Source: Minisyncoccota bacterium
GTDB lineage: Bacteria; Patescibacteriota; Minisyncoccia; UBA6257; HR35
NCBI GenBank assembly: GCA_938036275.1
Contig: CALHPI010000004.1
Location: forward strand, 1 to 29,402
Direction: 5' to 3'
Length of the DNA: 29,402 bases
In this document: positions 15,353-22,918 of the stretch, in pieces
How positions within the stretch are numbered: position 1 is the stretch's first letter
Layout: each line of letters starts with the position of its first letter
Notes under the pieces: generated by a model
What the model saw: the letters and a program-made list of their open reading frames with translations, nothing else
Told to the model about the DNA's origin: nothing
Databases searched by the model: none
Program-made: the position numbers and the translations under genes

Positions 15353-16121
15353 GATGTAAAATCAAATTGGTTAATTGAATTTCGAAATTAAGATTATTTT
15401 CACTCTCTCCATAAAGATCGAGCAATTTTTTAATTAATAGAATATTTTTTGATTCAAGCGAATTTTTTCTCAGCCACAGAAGATAATATTCTAAAAATTC
15501 AGTTAAGGAAAAATAATTTTTCAGTTCCTCAAGTAAACTTAATTTGCCCGGGATCGGAGCCGTCATAAATTGGCGGAAAAGATTGATTTTATTTTTTGTT
15601 TCTAAAAATCGTAACATTTTTCCGGGTTGACCAGGATAAAATTGGTAAGCCATCTCAATTTCTTCAGATTGATAACCCTGCGCTTTCAAAAATTCAAAAA
15701 CTTTTTCTTTGTCAACTAAATTGAATTTAATTAAAATGCTTCGCGAACGAATTGTGGTAAGAACTCTCTGTAAACGATGGGTAATTAAAATAAAAATCGT
15801 TTTTGACGGTGCTTCTTCTAAAGTTTTTAAAAGAGTATTTTGAGCTTGGAGTTGAAATTTATGAATGTCATCAACAACTACAATTCTTTTTTTAGTTTTA
15901 TAGTTGCTTAAGGAAGCTATTAGGCGAGCAGTTTCAATTTTAAAATTTTTATCTTCAGCTTGAAGAAAAATTATTTCCCAATCTTTTTTTCCTTTTAACA
16001 ATTCTTTAACCAAAGAAAATTTCCCTACCCCTTCAGGGCCGATCAGCAAAATCGTTGCTTGCTCAAAATTAAACAATAATTCTTCTAAAAATTTCTTTTG
16101 TTTTTCGTTACCAAGAATCAT
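15345..16121 (-). CDS. holB: DNA polymerase III delta'-like clamp-loader ATPase
   Basis: A 258-aa AAA+ protein of the delta'/gamma clamp-loader family. It has a P-loop GPEGVGKFS (28-36), a Walker B-like VVVDDIHK (81-88), the LLKTLEEAP segment typical of delta' (97-105) and a T-I-R-S-R-S sensor region (123-128). Clamp loaders open the sliding clamp for DNA polymerase. It is shorter than E. coli delta' (334 aa) and contains no cysteine, so the zinc module found in gamma and delta' proteins is absent. Its ATG shares a base with the mreB2 stop (TAATG at 16121). A different AAA+ role cannot be excluded. Confidence 0.85.
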   Translation of the reverse strand: MILGNEKQKKFLEELLFNFEQATILLIGPEGVGKFSLVKELLKGKKDWEIIFLQAEDKNFKIETARLIASLSNYKTKKRIVVVDDIHKFQLQAQNTLLKTLEEAPSKTIFILITHRLQRVLTTIRSRSILIKFNLVDKEKVFEFLKAQGYQSEEIEMAYQFYPGQPGKMLRFLETKNKINLFRQFMTAPIPGKLSLLEELKNYFSLTEFLEYYLLWLRKNSLESKNILLIKKLLDLYGESENNLNFEIQLTNLILHHG

Positions 16122-17134
16122 TAAAGATGAGCTTGCACAACTTTTTTATATAAATCTATTTTTTCCAAGACTTTGCCCGTCCCCCGAGCAACTGCATATA
16201 AAGGATCATCAGCAACAAAAGCTTTAACACCGGTTTGCTGAGAAACCAAAATGTCTAAACCTCTTAATAAAGAACCACCACCAGAAAGCACCATTCCATT
16301 TTGCATAACATCAGCGACTAACTCAGGTGGGGTAATAGCTAAAACTCTTTTAATTCCATTAACAATTTCACGTAGTTCTTTTTGTAATGATTCGGCCACT
16401 TGTGAAGAATAAAGTTTAATTTGCTTTGGAAGACCACTGATAATATCAACACCACTTACCTCAAGATTTAACTCACTGTGGTTATTTTTAAAAGAGGTTA
16501 ATGCCGAACCAATCTCAATTTTAATTTTTTCAGCTGTTTTTTCACCAATGGCTAAATTAAATTTCCTTCGCAAATATTCTTTAATTGCTTCATCCATTTT
16601 ATCACCAGCAATTTTTAATGATTCGAAAGTAACAATTCCGCCTAAAGAAATAACTGCAACTTCGGTTGTTCCGCCTCCAATATTGACAATCATATTTCCT
16701 AAAGGACTTTGAATAGACATTTCTGCTCCTAAAGCCGCTAAAAGAGGTTCTTTGATAGGAAAAACATCACGGGCTCCAGCTTCAAGTCCAGCATCAATTA
16801 TTGCTCGTCTTTCTGTTGAAGTAATCCCAGCAGGTACGGAAACAACTAAAATCGGTTTAAAAAATTTTGTTAATTTTAATTTATTTAAAAAATATCTTAA
16901 AATAGCTAAGGTAGCCCGGTAATCAGCAATAACTCCTTCTTTTAAAGGACGATAAATTTTTATTTGTTGAGGAGTTTTACCAATCATCTCCTTAGCTTCA
17001 TAACCAACAGCTAAAATTTTTTGAGAATTTTCATCATAAGCAACAACTGTCGGTTCAGTAATTACTACGCCTTTACCGGGTAAATAAACATTAGTATTAG
17101 CTGTCCCTAAATCAATACCAACTTTAAAAATCAT
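16121..17134 (-). CDS. mreB: MreB/actin-like protein, copy 2
   Basis: A 337-aa MreB paralogue. Phosphate 1 is canonical (GIDLGTANTNVYL, 6-18), as is the adenosine motif LSGGGSLLRGL near the end. Two positions differ from copy 1 and most MreB proteins: the phosphate 2 motif reads VNIGGGTTEVAV with Asn151 where Asp is usual, and the connecting motif is IKEP rather than VEEP. It heads the 11-gene chain, behind a promoter lying inside priA (17163-17192), and its ATG forms a CATG palindrome with the divergent priA ATG. It may be a filament partner with altered ATP turnover; that is inference. Confidence 0.93.
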   Translation of the reverse strand: MIFKVGIDLGTANTNVYLPGKGVVITEPTVVAYDENSQKILAVGYEAKEMIGKTPQQIKIYRPLKEGVIADYRATLAILRYFLNKLKLTKFFKPILVVSVPAGITSTERRAIIDAGLEAGARDVFPIKEPLLAALGAEMSIQSPLGNMIVNIGGGTTEVAVISLGGIVTFESLKIAGDKMDEAIKEYLRRKFNLAIGEKTAEKIKIEIGSALTSFKNNHSELNLEVSGVDIISGLPKQIKLYSSQVAESLQKELREIVNGIKRVLAITPPELVADVMQNGMVLSGGGSLLRGLDILVSQQTGVKAFVADDPLYAVARGTGKVLEKIDLYKKVVQAHL

Positions 17135-18851
17135 GGCTTTAAAAAAATATTTAATTATAGATATTATACCATTAATTCGCTTACCTTCTCAAACTCCTGA
17201 TTGTTTTTCCTATTTTACCAGAAAGAAAATCAAAGAGGGCTCTTTAGTTCAGGTTGAATTTGGCAAGAAAAAAATTTATGGTTATGTTCTTAAAATAAAC
17301 CCGATTGAAAGAAAAAGATATTTTTTAAAAAAAGAAAAAATTGAACTTAAACCAGTTTTAAAAATAATTAATGAAAATCCTTTAATCTTTCCTTATCAAA
17401 TCAATTTAGCTCATTGGTTGAAAAATTATGCCAACCTTTCTTTAAGCTCATCGCTTTTAAATTTTTTTCCTTATAAAAATTTAATTTTCCAAAAAAAGAA
17501 AAATTTTAAAAACAGTCAAACAAATTCATTTTTTTCTTTAAAATATAAACCTTTTTTAGAAAAAAATGATTTTTTAAATAAAAAAACTTTAATTATTGTT
17601 CCGCAAGACAACTATTTAAATTTTTTATCGGAAAAATTTGCAATTAACAATATTATCTCCTCAAAAATCTCGGCAAAAAAATTTCTTGAATTAATTCCTA
17701 AAATTATTGCTAAAAATAAAGAAGTTTTTTTAGCGACCAAGAACGGAATTTTTCTACCTTGGCAATTTTTAGAGCAAATAATTGTTTATGAAGAAGGTTC
17801 GATTTTTTATAAAGAATTTTTTAAAGAACCCTATTTTGACTATCGGAAAATATTTTTAAAATTTGCTGAAATCAATAAAATCGAATATTTAGCCATTGGC
17901 AATTTTCCTTCTTTTTGGCTAATTAAAAATTTAAATTTAAAACCAAAAATAAAAATTGATTTTCAAAGAATTAGCTTTCAAGAATTTGAAGACAAAATTA
18001 AAGAATTTAAAAAAACAATAATTTTTGTCCCCCAAAAATCTTTTAGCCAACGAGTAATTTGCCAAAACTGTCATTTTGTTCTTAAATGTTCCTTATGTGA
18101 AAATCCTTTAACGCTAAGTGAAAATCTTTTTTATTGCCATTTCTGTCTCAAAAAATATAATTTTCCAGAATTTTGTCCCTATTGTCAGCAAAAAACAGAA
18201 TTTATTTCACTTCAAAAAGGGGCTGAGGCAATTTACAATTTTCTTTTAAAAATAAATCGGCCAGCTTTGTTTTTAAAAAAAGATGAAAAGAAAATTATTA
18301 ATTTATTTAAAAACTCCTCAGCTGCTGATTTAGTTGGCAGTCTCTATTTACTGAATCCAGAAATTAGTGCTCAAGCTTTTTTCTTTATTAATTTTTCTCA
18401 ATTTTACTTTTCTGCTGATTTATTTTTAAAAGAAAAATTTTTAAGAATTTTAGAATTTTTTTCATTAAGAACTCAAAAAATATTTTTGCTTTCTGAAATT
18501 ATAAATCCAGCAATTGAAAAGAAAATCAAAAATGGAGAAATTATTGACGATCTTCTTAAAGAAAGAGAAATTAATAGATTACCTCCTTACCAAAGACTGG
18601 TCATTTTAAAAGAAGGCTCAACTAATCTACAAAAAATTCAAAAGAAATTAACTGAGATTAAAAATAATTTAAAAAACAAAAATCTGCAACTGGAAATTAT
18701 TGGCCCAATTTTTTCTCGTCCTTTAAAAATCAAAAAAAGATTCTTTTTAGAGTTAATTTTAAAGGTTGAAGATGATTTAGATTTTAATCTGAAAAAACTA
18801 TTAGAGGATATTGATATTGAAAAAATTGAAATCGACGCTCAAAGTTTTTAA
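17133..18851 (+). CDS. priA: PriA-like primosomal protein N' with degenerate helicase motifs
   Basis: A 572-aa protein built like PriA, which reloads the replisome at stalled forks. The N-terminal DNA-binding part is recognisable (IKEGSLVQVEFGKKKIYGYV, 33-52), as is the zinc module with eight cysteines (310, 313, 319, 322, 335, 338, 348, 351). The helicase core is decayed: no Walker A loop precedes LIIVP (153-157), the DEEH box reads YEEG (219-222), and the GTQ..KG and final arginine motifs are unrecognisable. It should bind DNA but not hydrolyse ATP, as proposed for actinobacterial PriA. The ATG (17133-17135) overlaps the divergent mreB2 ATG by two bases; tRNA-Ala follows convergently 5 bp after the stop. 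Confidence 0.85.
   Translation: MALKKYLIIDIIPLIRLPSQTPDCFSYFTRKKIKEGSLVQVEFGKKKIYGYVLKINPIERKRYFLKKEKIELKPVLKIINENPLIFPYQINLAHWLKNYANLSLSSSLLNFFPYKNLIFQKKKNFKNSQTNSFFSLKYKPFLEKNDFLNKKTLIIVPQDNYLNFLSEKFAINNIISSKISAKKFLELIPKIIAKNKEVFLATKNGIFLPWQFLEQIIVYEEGSIFYKEFFKEPYFDYRKIFLKFAEINKIEYLAIGNFPSFWLIKNLNLKPKIKIDFQRISFQEFEDKIKEFKKTIIFVPQKSFSQRVICQNCHFVLKCSLCENPLTLSENLFYCHFCLKKYNFPEFCPYCQQKTEFISLQKGAEAIYNFLLKINRPALFLKKDEKKIINLFKNSSAADLVGSLYLLNPEISAQAFFFINFSQFYFSADLFLKEKFLRILEFFSLRTQKIFLLSEIINPAIEKKIKNGEIIDDLLKEREINRLPPYQRLVILKEGSTNLQKIQKKLTEIKNNLKNKNLQLEIIGPIFSRPLKIKKRFFLELILKVEDDLDFNLKKLLEDIDIEKIEIDAQSF
17163..17192 (-). promoter_or_regulatory. Promoter of the mreB2-to-thyX chain, inside priA codons
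   Basis: Minus strand: -35 TTGAGA (17192-17187), an 18-bp spacer ending in TG plus one base, -10 TATAAT (17168-17163), giving TGGTATAAT. The start site would be near 17156, about 21 nt before the mreB2 ATG, with a T-rich leader and no Shine-Dalgarno. It overlaps codons 11-20 of priA, the best complete -35/-10 pair in the window. Confidence 0.7.
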
Positions 18852-18856
18852 TTTTG

Positions 18857-18930
18857 TGGACCTGAGGGGACTCGAACCCCTGACCTCCGCCATGCCATAG
18901 CGGCGCTCTTACCAACTGAGCTACAGGCCC
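18857..18930 (-). tRNA. tRNA-Ala (anticodon GGC)
   Basis: A 74-nt cloverleaf: acceptor GGGCCTG with CAGGTCC, containing the G3-U70 wobble pair that defines alanine identity; D stem GCTC/GAGC; anticodon stem CCGCT/GGCGG (closing T-G) with loop ATGGCAT (anticodon GGC); T arm AGGGG-TTCGAGT-CCCCT; discriminator A73. The CCA end is not encoded. It converges on priA and is separated from infB by 227 bp that hold its promoter. Confidence 0.96.
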
Positions 18931-18944
18931 AAGTAAAGCGAGAG

Positions 18945-18980
18945 CCTGGAGCTAAAAAACTTTGCTTAATAATCTCCAGG
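18945..18980 (-). other. Hairpin in the 5' leader of tRNA-Ala
   Basis: CCTGGAG (18945-18951) and CTCCAGG (18974-18980) form a 7-bp GC-rich stem with a 22-nt loop, inside the predicted ~62-nt leader between the start site near 18992 and the mature tRNA at 18930. It could be a leader structure near the RNase P cut, or the remains of a terminator for infB, though no T run follows. Confidence 0.4.
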
Positions 18981-18998
18981 TTTGAATCTTATAATTTT

Positions 18999-19026
18999 AT
19001 TTTATCATATTTTCTTAGAGAAACAA
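18999..19026 (-). promoter_or_regulatory. Promoter of tRNA-Ala (TTGTTT - 16 bp - TAAAAT with TG extension)
   Basis: Minus strand: TTGTTT (19026-19021), 16 bp, TAAAAT (19004-18999) preceded by TG plus one base (TGATAAAAT), one mismatch from the extended -10 found at five other places. The start site would be about 62 nt before the tRNA. It is the best promoter candidate in the infB-tRNA space. Confidence 0.5.
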
Positions 19027-19103
19027 ACATCATTAGTTTAAGAAAATTAATTTCACGGCTATTAAAATTAATAATAAGAAAGTTTTATTGATTAGCTGAT
19101 CCG

Positions 19104-19131
19104 ATTATATTTCGCTATAGCATTTTATAAT
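19104..19131. repeat. 28-bp palindromic element, copy 1 (3' of infB)
   Basis: Arms ATTATA (19104-19109) and TATAAT (19126-19131) are perfect inverted repeats around an inner palindrome GCTATAGC (19114-19121). A second copy at 28902-28929 matches 26 of 28 positions. This copy begins 26 bp past the infB stop. It has no T run, so it does not look like an intrinsic terminator; a protein-binding site is the simplest alternative. Confidence 0.6.
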
Positions 19132-19157
19132 ATGAATTCTTCTTGAATCTCTAATGA

Positions 19158-20612
19158 CTAAGGATTGGTAATTATTTTGTCTCCAACTTCAATATCTTTA
19201 ATTGTTTCAATTATTAAACCACAAAGGTCATTTTCGCCGACTTCATCAGTAGGGATTTTATTTTTTTCAATACTAATAATTTTACCGTAGCCAATTTTAT
19301 TATCATCTCTTAAAATAACAACTCTTTGATTAATCCTTAATTTTCCAAGAGTGACACGGCCACCGATTGTCTTTTTAGTTTTTGTTCTTCCAAAAGTCGC
19401 TAAAACTTCAAGTTCACCTTTTGGTATAAAAACACCACTTTTTATTTCTTCTAAATAATTTAAAAATTTCTCCTCCAATTCATAAATAACATTGCCTTCA
19501 AAAAAAACAAGATTGAAATTTTTAATCATATCCAGAATCTCTTTTTTATTTTTAACATTAAAACTTATTAAAATAGCTCCTAAATCCTTTGCCAAATTAA
19601 CATCTTCAAAGGTCAAGCTACCTAAGCTTGTTTTAATAATTCTTAAATTAAGTTTTTTTTCTTTAGCAATTTTTTCAAAGATATTTTCTAAAGCTTCTAA
19701 ACTACCAATATGGTCAGCTTTTAAAATTAAAAGATATTCACCTTCTGGTTTTTCGATCTCAAAAATGATCTTTTTCTTTAAAGCTTCTTCGATGGCTTTT
19801 AATTTTTCCTGGATCTTTTTTATATCTTCAAACTGACCAATTTCAAAAGTTTCGCCAACTAAGGGTAAAGCATTAAAATTGCCAACTAAAAAAGGTTTTG
19901 AAGGATAGGCTTCTTGGATCTTGTTGCCTAAATCATCTTCAAAAATTTTAATTTTACAAAAAGCAGTTTTAGTAATCAAATAATCTCCGTAATTTACTTT
20001 GCCTTCACTAACAATAGCTGAAGCTAAAATTCCGCGGCGATCATCTTTAAAAGCTTCTAAAATAAAACCTTGACCAGGTTTTTCAGTTTCAACTTTTAAA
20101 TCATAAATATCCCTTAAAAGAATTAAAGTTTCTAAAAGTTCATCCAAACCTTGACCTTTAAGAGCAGCAACCTCAATTAAAGGCACTTCCCCACCCCATT
20201 TTTCTGGCATCACTCCTAATTCAACTAATTGAGCAATGACTCTTTGGGAATCAGCTTCCTTTTTATCAATCTTAGTTAAAACAATAATAAAAGGTAAATT
20301 AGCTCCTTTTAAATATTCTAAACTTTCTTTGGTTTGTTCTTTAACACCTTCATCAGCAGCAATAACTAAAATACCAAGATCAGCAACTTTAACACCTCTT
20401 TCTCTTAAGCGATTAAAGGCTTCGTGACCAGGAGTGTCTATAAAAGTTATTTTTTCATTATTAAAAATAACCTCATAAGCGCCAATTTTTTGGGTAATTC
20501 CGCCAGCTTCTTTAAAAGCAATATTTGTCTTTCGAATTGCATCAAGTAAAGTTGTCTTGCCATGATCGATATGGCCTAAAACTACTACAATTGGTGGTTT
20601 TTTGATAAGCAT
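19158..20612 (-). CDS. infB: Translation initiation factor IF-2, minimal form
   Basis: A 484-aa GTPase that places initiator tRNA on the ribosome. It starts directly at the G domain: GHIDHGKTT (13-21), GGITQKIGAYEV (37-48), DTPGHEAF (59-66), and then domains II, III (FFEGNVIYEL region) and IV. The long N-terminal part of E. coli IF-2 is absent, so this is close to the smallest functional core. The guanine-recognition motif reads LTKID (112-116) with Thr113 in place of the usual Asn, and the G5 Ser is also changed (AALKG). It lies 3 bp after gatC and ends with TAG. No Shine-Dalgarno is seen, so expression probably depends on the gatC promoter. Confidence 0.95.
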   Translation of the reverse strand: MLIKKPPIVVVLGHIDHGKTTLLDAIRKTNIAFKEAGGITQKIGAYEVIFNNEKITFIDTPGHEAFNRLRERGVKVADLGILVIAADEGVKEQTKESLEYLKGANLPFIIVLTKIDKKEADSQRVIAQLVELGVMPEKWGGEVPLIEVAALKGQGLDELLETLILLRDIYDLKVETEKPGQGFILEAFKDDRRGILASAIVSEGKVNYGDYLITKTAFCKIKIFEDDLGNKIQEAYPSKPFLVGNFNALPLVGETFEIGQFEDIKKIQEKLKAIEEALKKKIIFEIEKPEGEYLLILKADHIGSLEALENIFEKIAKEKKLNLRIIKTSLGSLTFEDVNLAKDLGAILISFNVKNKKEILDMIKNFNLVFFEGNVIYELEEKFLNYLEEIKSGVFIPKGELEVLATFGRTKTKKTIGGRVTLGKLRINQRVVILRDDNKIGYGKIISIEKNKIPTDEVGENDLCGLIIETIKDIEVGDKIITNP

Positions 20613-20615
20613 TTT

Positions 20616-20897
20616 TCATTTTTCCAAAATTTTAGGAACTTTTAAATAACCTCTCTCTTTTTCAGGAAAATTTTTGATTATTTCTTGACTTGAAAAGTCC
20701 TGTGTTTTATCATTGCGCAATTTTAAATTTTCTAAAATATTTGTCAAAGCCGGAAGATTATCTAAATTCAACTCATTAATCTTTTCAACATAATTTAAAA
20801 TTTCAGTTAGCTCTTTGGTCAACTTAACAATTTCTTCTTCATTTAATTTTAATCTCGCTAATTTCGCTAAATGTTCAATTTGCTCTTTAGTAATCAT
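20616..20897 (-). CDS. gatC: Aspartyl/glutamyl-tRNA amidotransferase subunit C
   Basis: A 93-aa protein with the GatC pattern: IEHLAKLARLKLNEEEI (7-23), then TEILNYVEKINELNLDN (31-47), and a C-terminal part with NDKTQ and the ending YLKVPKILEK. GatCAB converts Glu-tRNA-Gln (and Asp-tRNA-Asn) to the amidated forms; GatC stabilises the complex. gatA and gatB are not in the window, so the complex is encoded at split loci. The ATG lies 7 nt after a perfect extended -10 whose bases overlap the pilD stop codon, so gatC-infB can be transcribed separately from the pilus genes, as a leaderless message. Confidence 0.92.
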   Translation of the reverse strand: MITKEQIEHLAKLARLKLNEEEIVKLTKELTEILNYVEKINELNLDNLPALTNILENLKLRNDKTQDFSSQEIIKNFPEKERGYLKVPKILEK

Positions 20898-20904
20898 AAA
20901 AAAA

Positions 20905-20913
20905 ATTATATCA
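20905..20913 (-). promoter_or_regulatory. Extended -10 promoter of gatC-infB (TGATATAAT), predicted leaderless
   Basis: Minus strand: TG (20913-20912), A, TATAAT (20910-20905), then seven T and the gatC ATG at 20897. The box covers the last two codons and stop of pilD (ATG ATA TAA). No convincing -35. The start site is predicted at the ATG itself. Confidence 0.65.
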
Positions 20914-21712
20914 TAAATTGAAAATAAAATTTAGAGATTATTTCTCCGAAAACAATTGTCGTTAATGCACCTAAAAAAATAAATGGAACAAAAGGTATCG
21001 GTTGTTTAAGATTTTTATTTTTCAAGAAAAGCAATAAACCATAAATTGAACCAAAAAAAGAACTAAGAAAAATTGTCAACAAACTATCACCTGGTCTAAG
21101 GAAAAAACCAACTAAAAAAGCAACTTGAACATCACCAAAACCAAGACCTCTACCCTTGGTTATTAGAAAGATTAAAAGAAAAATTGAACTAATAAAAAAA
21201 GGAGTTATTAACCATTCAAATTTACCCAAGTTAAAAAAATAATTTAATAAGTAAGAGAAATCTCGAGGAAAAATTTTCAAAAAATTTTTAACTAAATTAA
21301 ACAAAAAACCAATTATCAGACCAAAAATAATCAACCGATCATCAACTAAAAAAGTCCGCCAGTCATAAAGTGCTAAAACAAAAAGAATACTAAAAAAAAT
21401 CAAATAAAAAATAAATTCGAAAAGAGAGATTGGTGTTAATGTTGTTTTTAAAGCAAAAGCTAAAAGAAAAACCCAAAGACCAGTGCAAATTTCTACCAAC
21501 AGATATCTTATAGAAATTTTATTTTGACATTGACGACATCTCCCTTTTTGTAAAAAAAAACTTAGAATAGGAATTAATTCATACCATCGCAAGATTTTTC
21601 CACAAAAAGGACATTTTGATCGGGAAAACAAAAAATCTTCATTCTTTTCTAACCTTAAAGCAATATTATTTAAAAATGACCCCCAAAATAAACCGAAAAT
21701 AAAAAAAATCAT
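20906..21712 (-). CDS. pilD: Type IV prepilin peptidase PilD (peptidase A24)
   Basis: A 268-aa membrane aspartic peptidase that cleaves and N-methylates type IV prepilins. The opening FGLFWGSFLNNIALRL (6-21), two zinc cysteine pairs (Cys34/37 and Cys59/62), and the two catalytic aspartates (Asp117 in ALYDWRT and Asp194 in GFGDVQ) are all present, with about seven membrane helices. The second motif reads GFGDVQ where GxGDxK is more common. It lies 1 bp after pilC and is the last pilus gene of the operon; no prepilin gene for it to process is in the window. Its stop codon is inside the gatC promoter. Confidence 0.95.
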   Translation of the reverse strand: MIFFIFGLFWGSFLNNIALRLEKNEDFLFSRSKCPFCGKILRWYELIPILSFFLQKGRCRQCQNKISIRYLLVEICTGLWVFLLAFALKTTLTPISLFEFIFYLIFFSILFVLALYDWRTFLVDDRLIIFGLIIGFLFNLVKNFLKIFPRDFSYLLNYFFNLGKFEWLITPFFISSIFLLIFLITKGRGLGFGDVQVAFLVGFFLRPGDSLLTIFLSSFFGSIYGLLLFLKNKNLKQPIPFVPFIFLGALTTIVFGEIISKFYFQFMI

Positions 21713-21713
21713 T

Positions 21714-22916
21714 TTAGAAGTTTTGGATGTATTTTGTTAAATTGAGCAAAGGAATAAGAAGTGAGGCTTCTAAAAGACCGAGACCTAAACCTAAAATAAT
21801 AATCAAAATAGGTTGAATAGCCTCACTAAGGTTAGCTACTTGATTTTCAACTGTTTCGTTATAGAAAGAATAAATTGTTAAAATAACTTCAGTTAATTGA
21901 CCTGTTTTTTCAGCTGTTCTTATTCCTTCAACGATTAAGCTTGAGAAAAGTTCAGGAAAATTTCTTAAACTTTCACTTAGTGGAGTACCTCTTTTTACAT
22001 CTTCAATAACATAACCCAAGGCTGATTCATAAAGTGAATTAGCAATGCTTGACTGGATTATTTCCAAAGCTTCAACAATCGGAATACCACCTTTTAAAAG
22101 ATAATATAAAGATTCCAAAAATTGAGTTGAATAAATATTTTGAAACAAGGGACCGAAAATTGGCAAACCATTAATTAATTTAAATAAATTGCTTCTTCCT
22201 TCTTTCGTTCGACTATATTCATAGAAAAAATATATCAGAAAACCGATAATTACAAAAAGAAAGGGACCAAATTTTAAAAGAAAATCAGCGATTAATTGAA
22301 AAACTTTAGTAATGAATGGTATAGGAATATTATTTTCAATAAAAAGTTTAGCAATCTGAGGAACGATGAAATAAAAAAGAGCCACAAGGACGACTATAAA
22401 CAAAATAAAAACAAGGGCTGGGTAGATCGAAGCTTGGATAATTTTATTTTTCAATCTTATTTGGGCGCTAAGATGTTCAGCTAAATAATCTAAAACTTCA
22501 TCTAAACTACCTACTGATTCACCAATTTTTATCATACCTACATAAAAATAATTAAAAATATCAGGAAAACGACTTAAAGATTGAGAAAAAGTTATTCCGG
22601 AAACTAGATCATTATAGATTTCAATTAGAATCGAACGTAAGTAACTATTAGTCGTTATTTCGGAAAGAGTTTTGATTGCCTCATCAAGAGGTGTTTGCGC
22701 TTTAATAAGATAAGCTAACTGTTTAGTAAAAATATAAAGATCTTTTAAGCCTGGTTTCTGGAAGAAAAATTTAAGTTCAATCTTTTTTTCAGCTAAATAA
22801 GTAACCAGAAGTTCTTGATCTTGTAAAATTTTTAAAGCTTCATCTTTACTCGTAGCACTAATTATTCCTTCTTTAAGTTTTCCTTCGCGAGTAAAAGCTT
22901 TAAATTCGAATTTCAT
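21714..22916 (-). CDS. pilC: Type IV pilus inner-membrane platform protein PilC (GspF family)
   Basis: A 400-aa GspF-family protein with two repeated cytoplasmic domains and three membrane helices (about residues 165-190, 210-235 and 370-393). Family signatures are FTKQLAYLIKAQTPLDEAI (63-81) and, in the second domain, FLESLYYLLKGGIPIVEALE (267-286). PilC is the platform on which the PilB and PilT motors turn to add or remove pilins. It follows pilT by 2 bp and precedes pilD by 1 bp. Length is normal for the family. Confidence 0.95.
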   Translation of the reverse strand: MKFEFKAFTREGKLKEGIISATSKDEALKILQDQELLVTYLAEKKIELKFFFQKPGLKDLYIFTKQLAYLIKAQTPLDEAIKTLSEITTNSYLRSILIEIYNDLVSGITFSQSLSRFPDIFNYFYVGMIKIGESVGSLDEVLDYLAEHLSAQIRLKNKIIQASIYPALVFILFIVVLVALFYFIVPQIAKLFIENNIPIPFITKVFQLIADFLLKFGPFLFVIIGFLIYFFYEYSRTKEGRSNLFKLINGLPIFGPLFQNIYSTQFLESLYYLLKGGIPIVEALEIIQSSIANSLYESALGYVIEDVKRGTPLSESLRNFPELFSSLIVEGIRTAEKTGQLTEVILTIYSFYNETVENQVANLSEAIQPILIIILGLGLGLLEASLLIPLLNLTKYIQNF

Positions 22917-22918
22917 TT

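Noticed and set aside
17050-17132. Plus-strand promoter for priA (TTTACC - 17 bp - TATTAG)
   Set aside because: Both boxes are poor matches and lack the TG extension seen at the other promoters.
19104-19131. 28-bp palindrome as a dif/XerCD site (also 28 bp long)
   Set aside because: Two copies occur within 10 kb and the arms do not match known dif half-sites; chromosomes normally have one.
19492-20427. Two plus-strand frames inside infB
   Set aside because: Ser/Lys/Phe-rich shadows of the IF-2 G and C domains.
22296-22484. Plus-strand frame inside pilC
   Set aside because: Antisense to a membrane helix region of PilC; no start signal or family.
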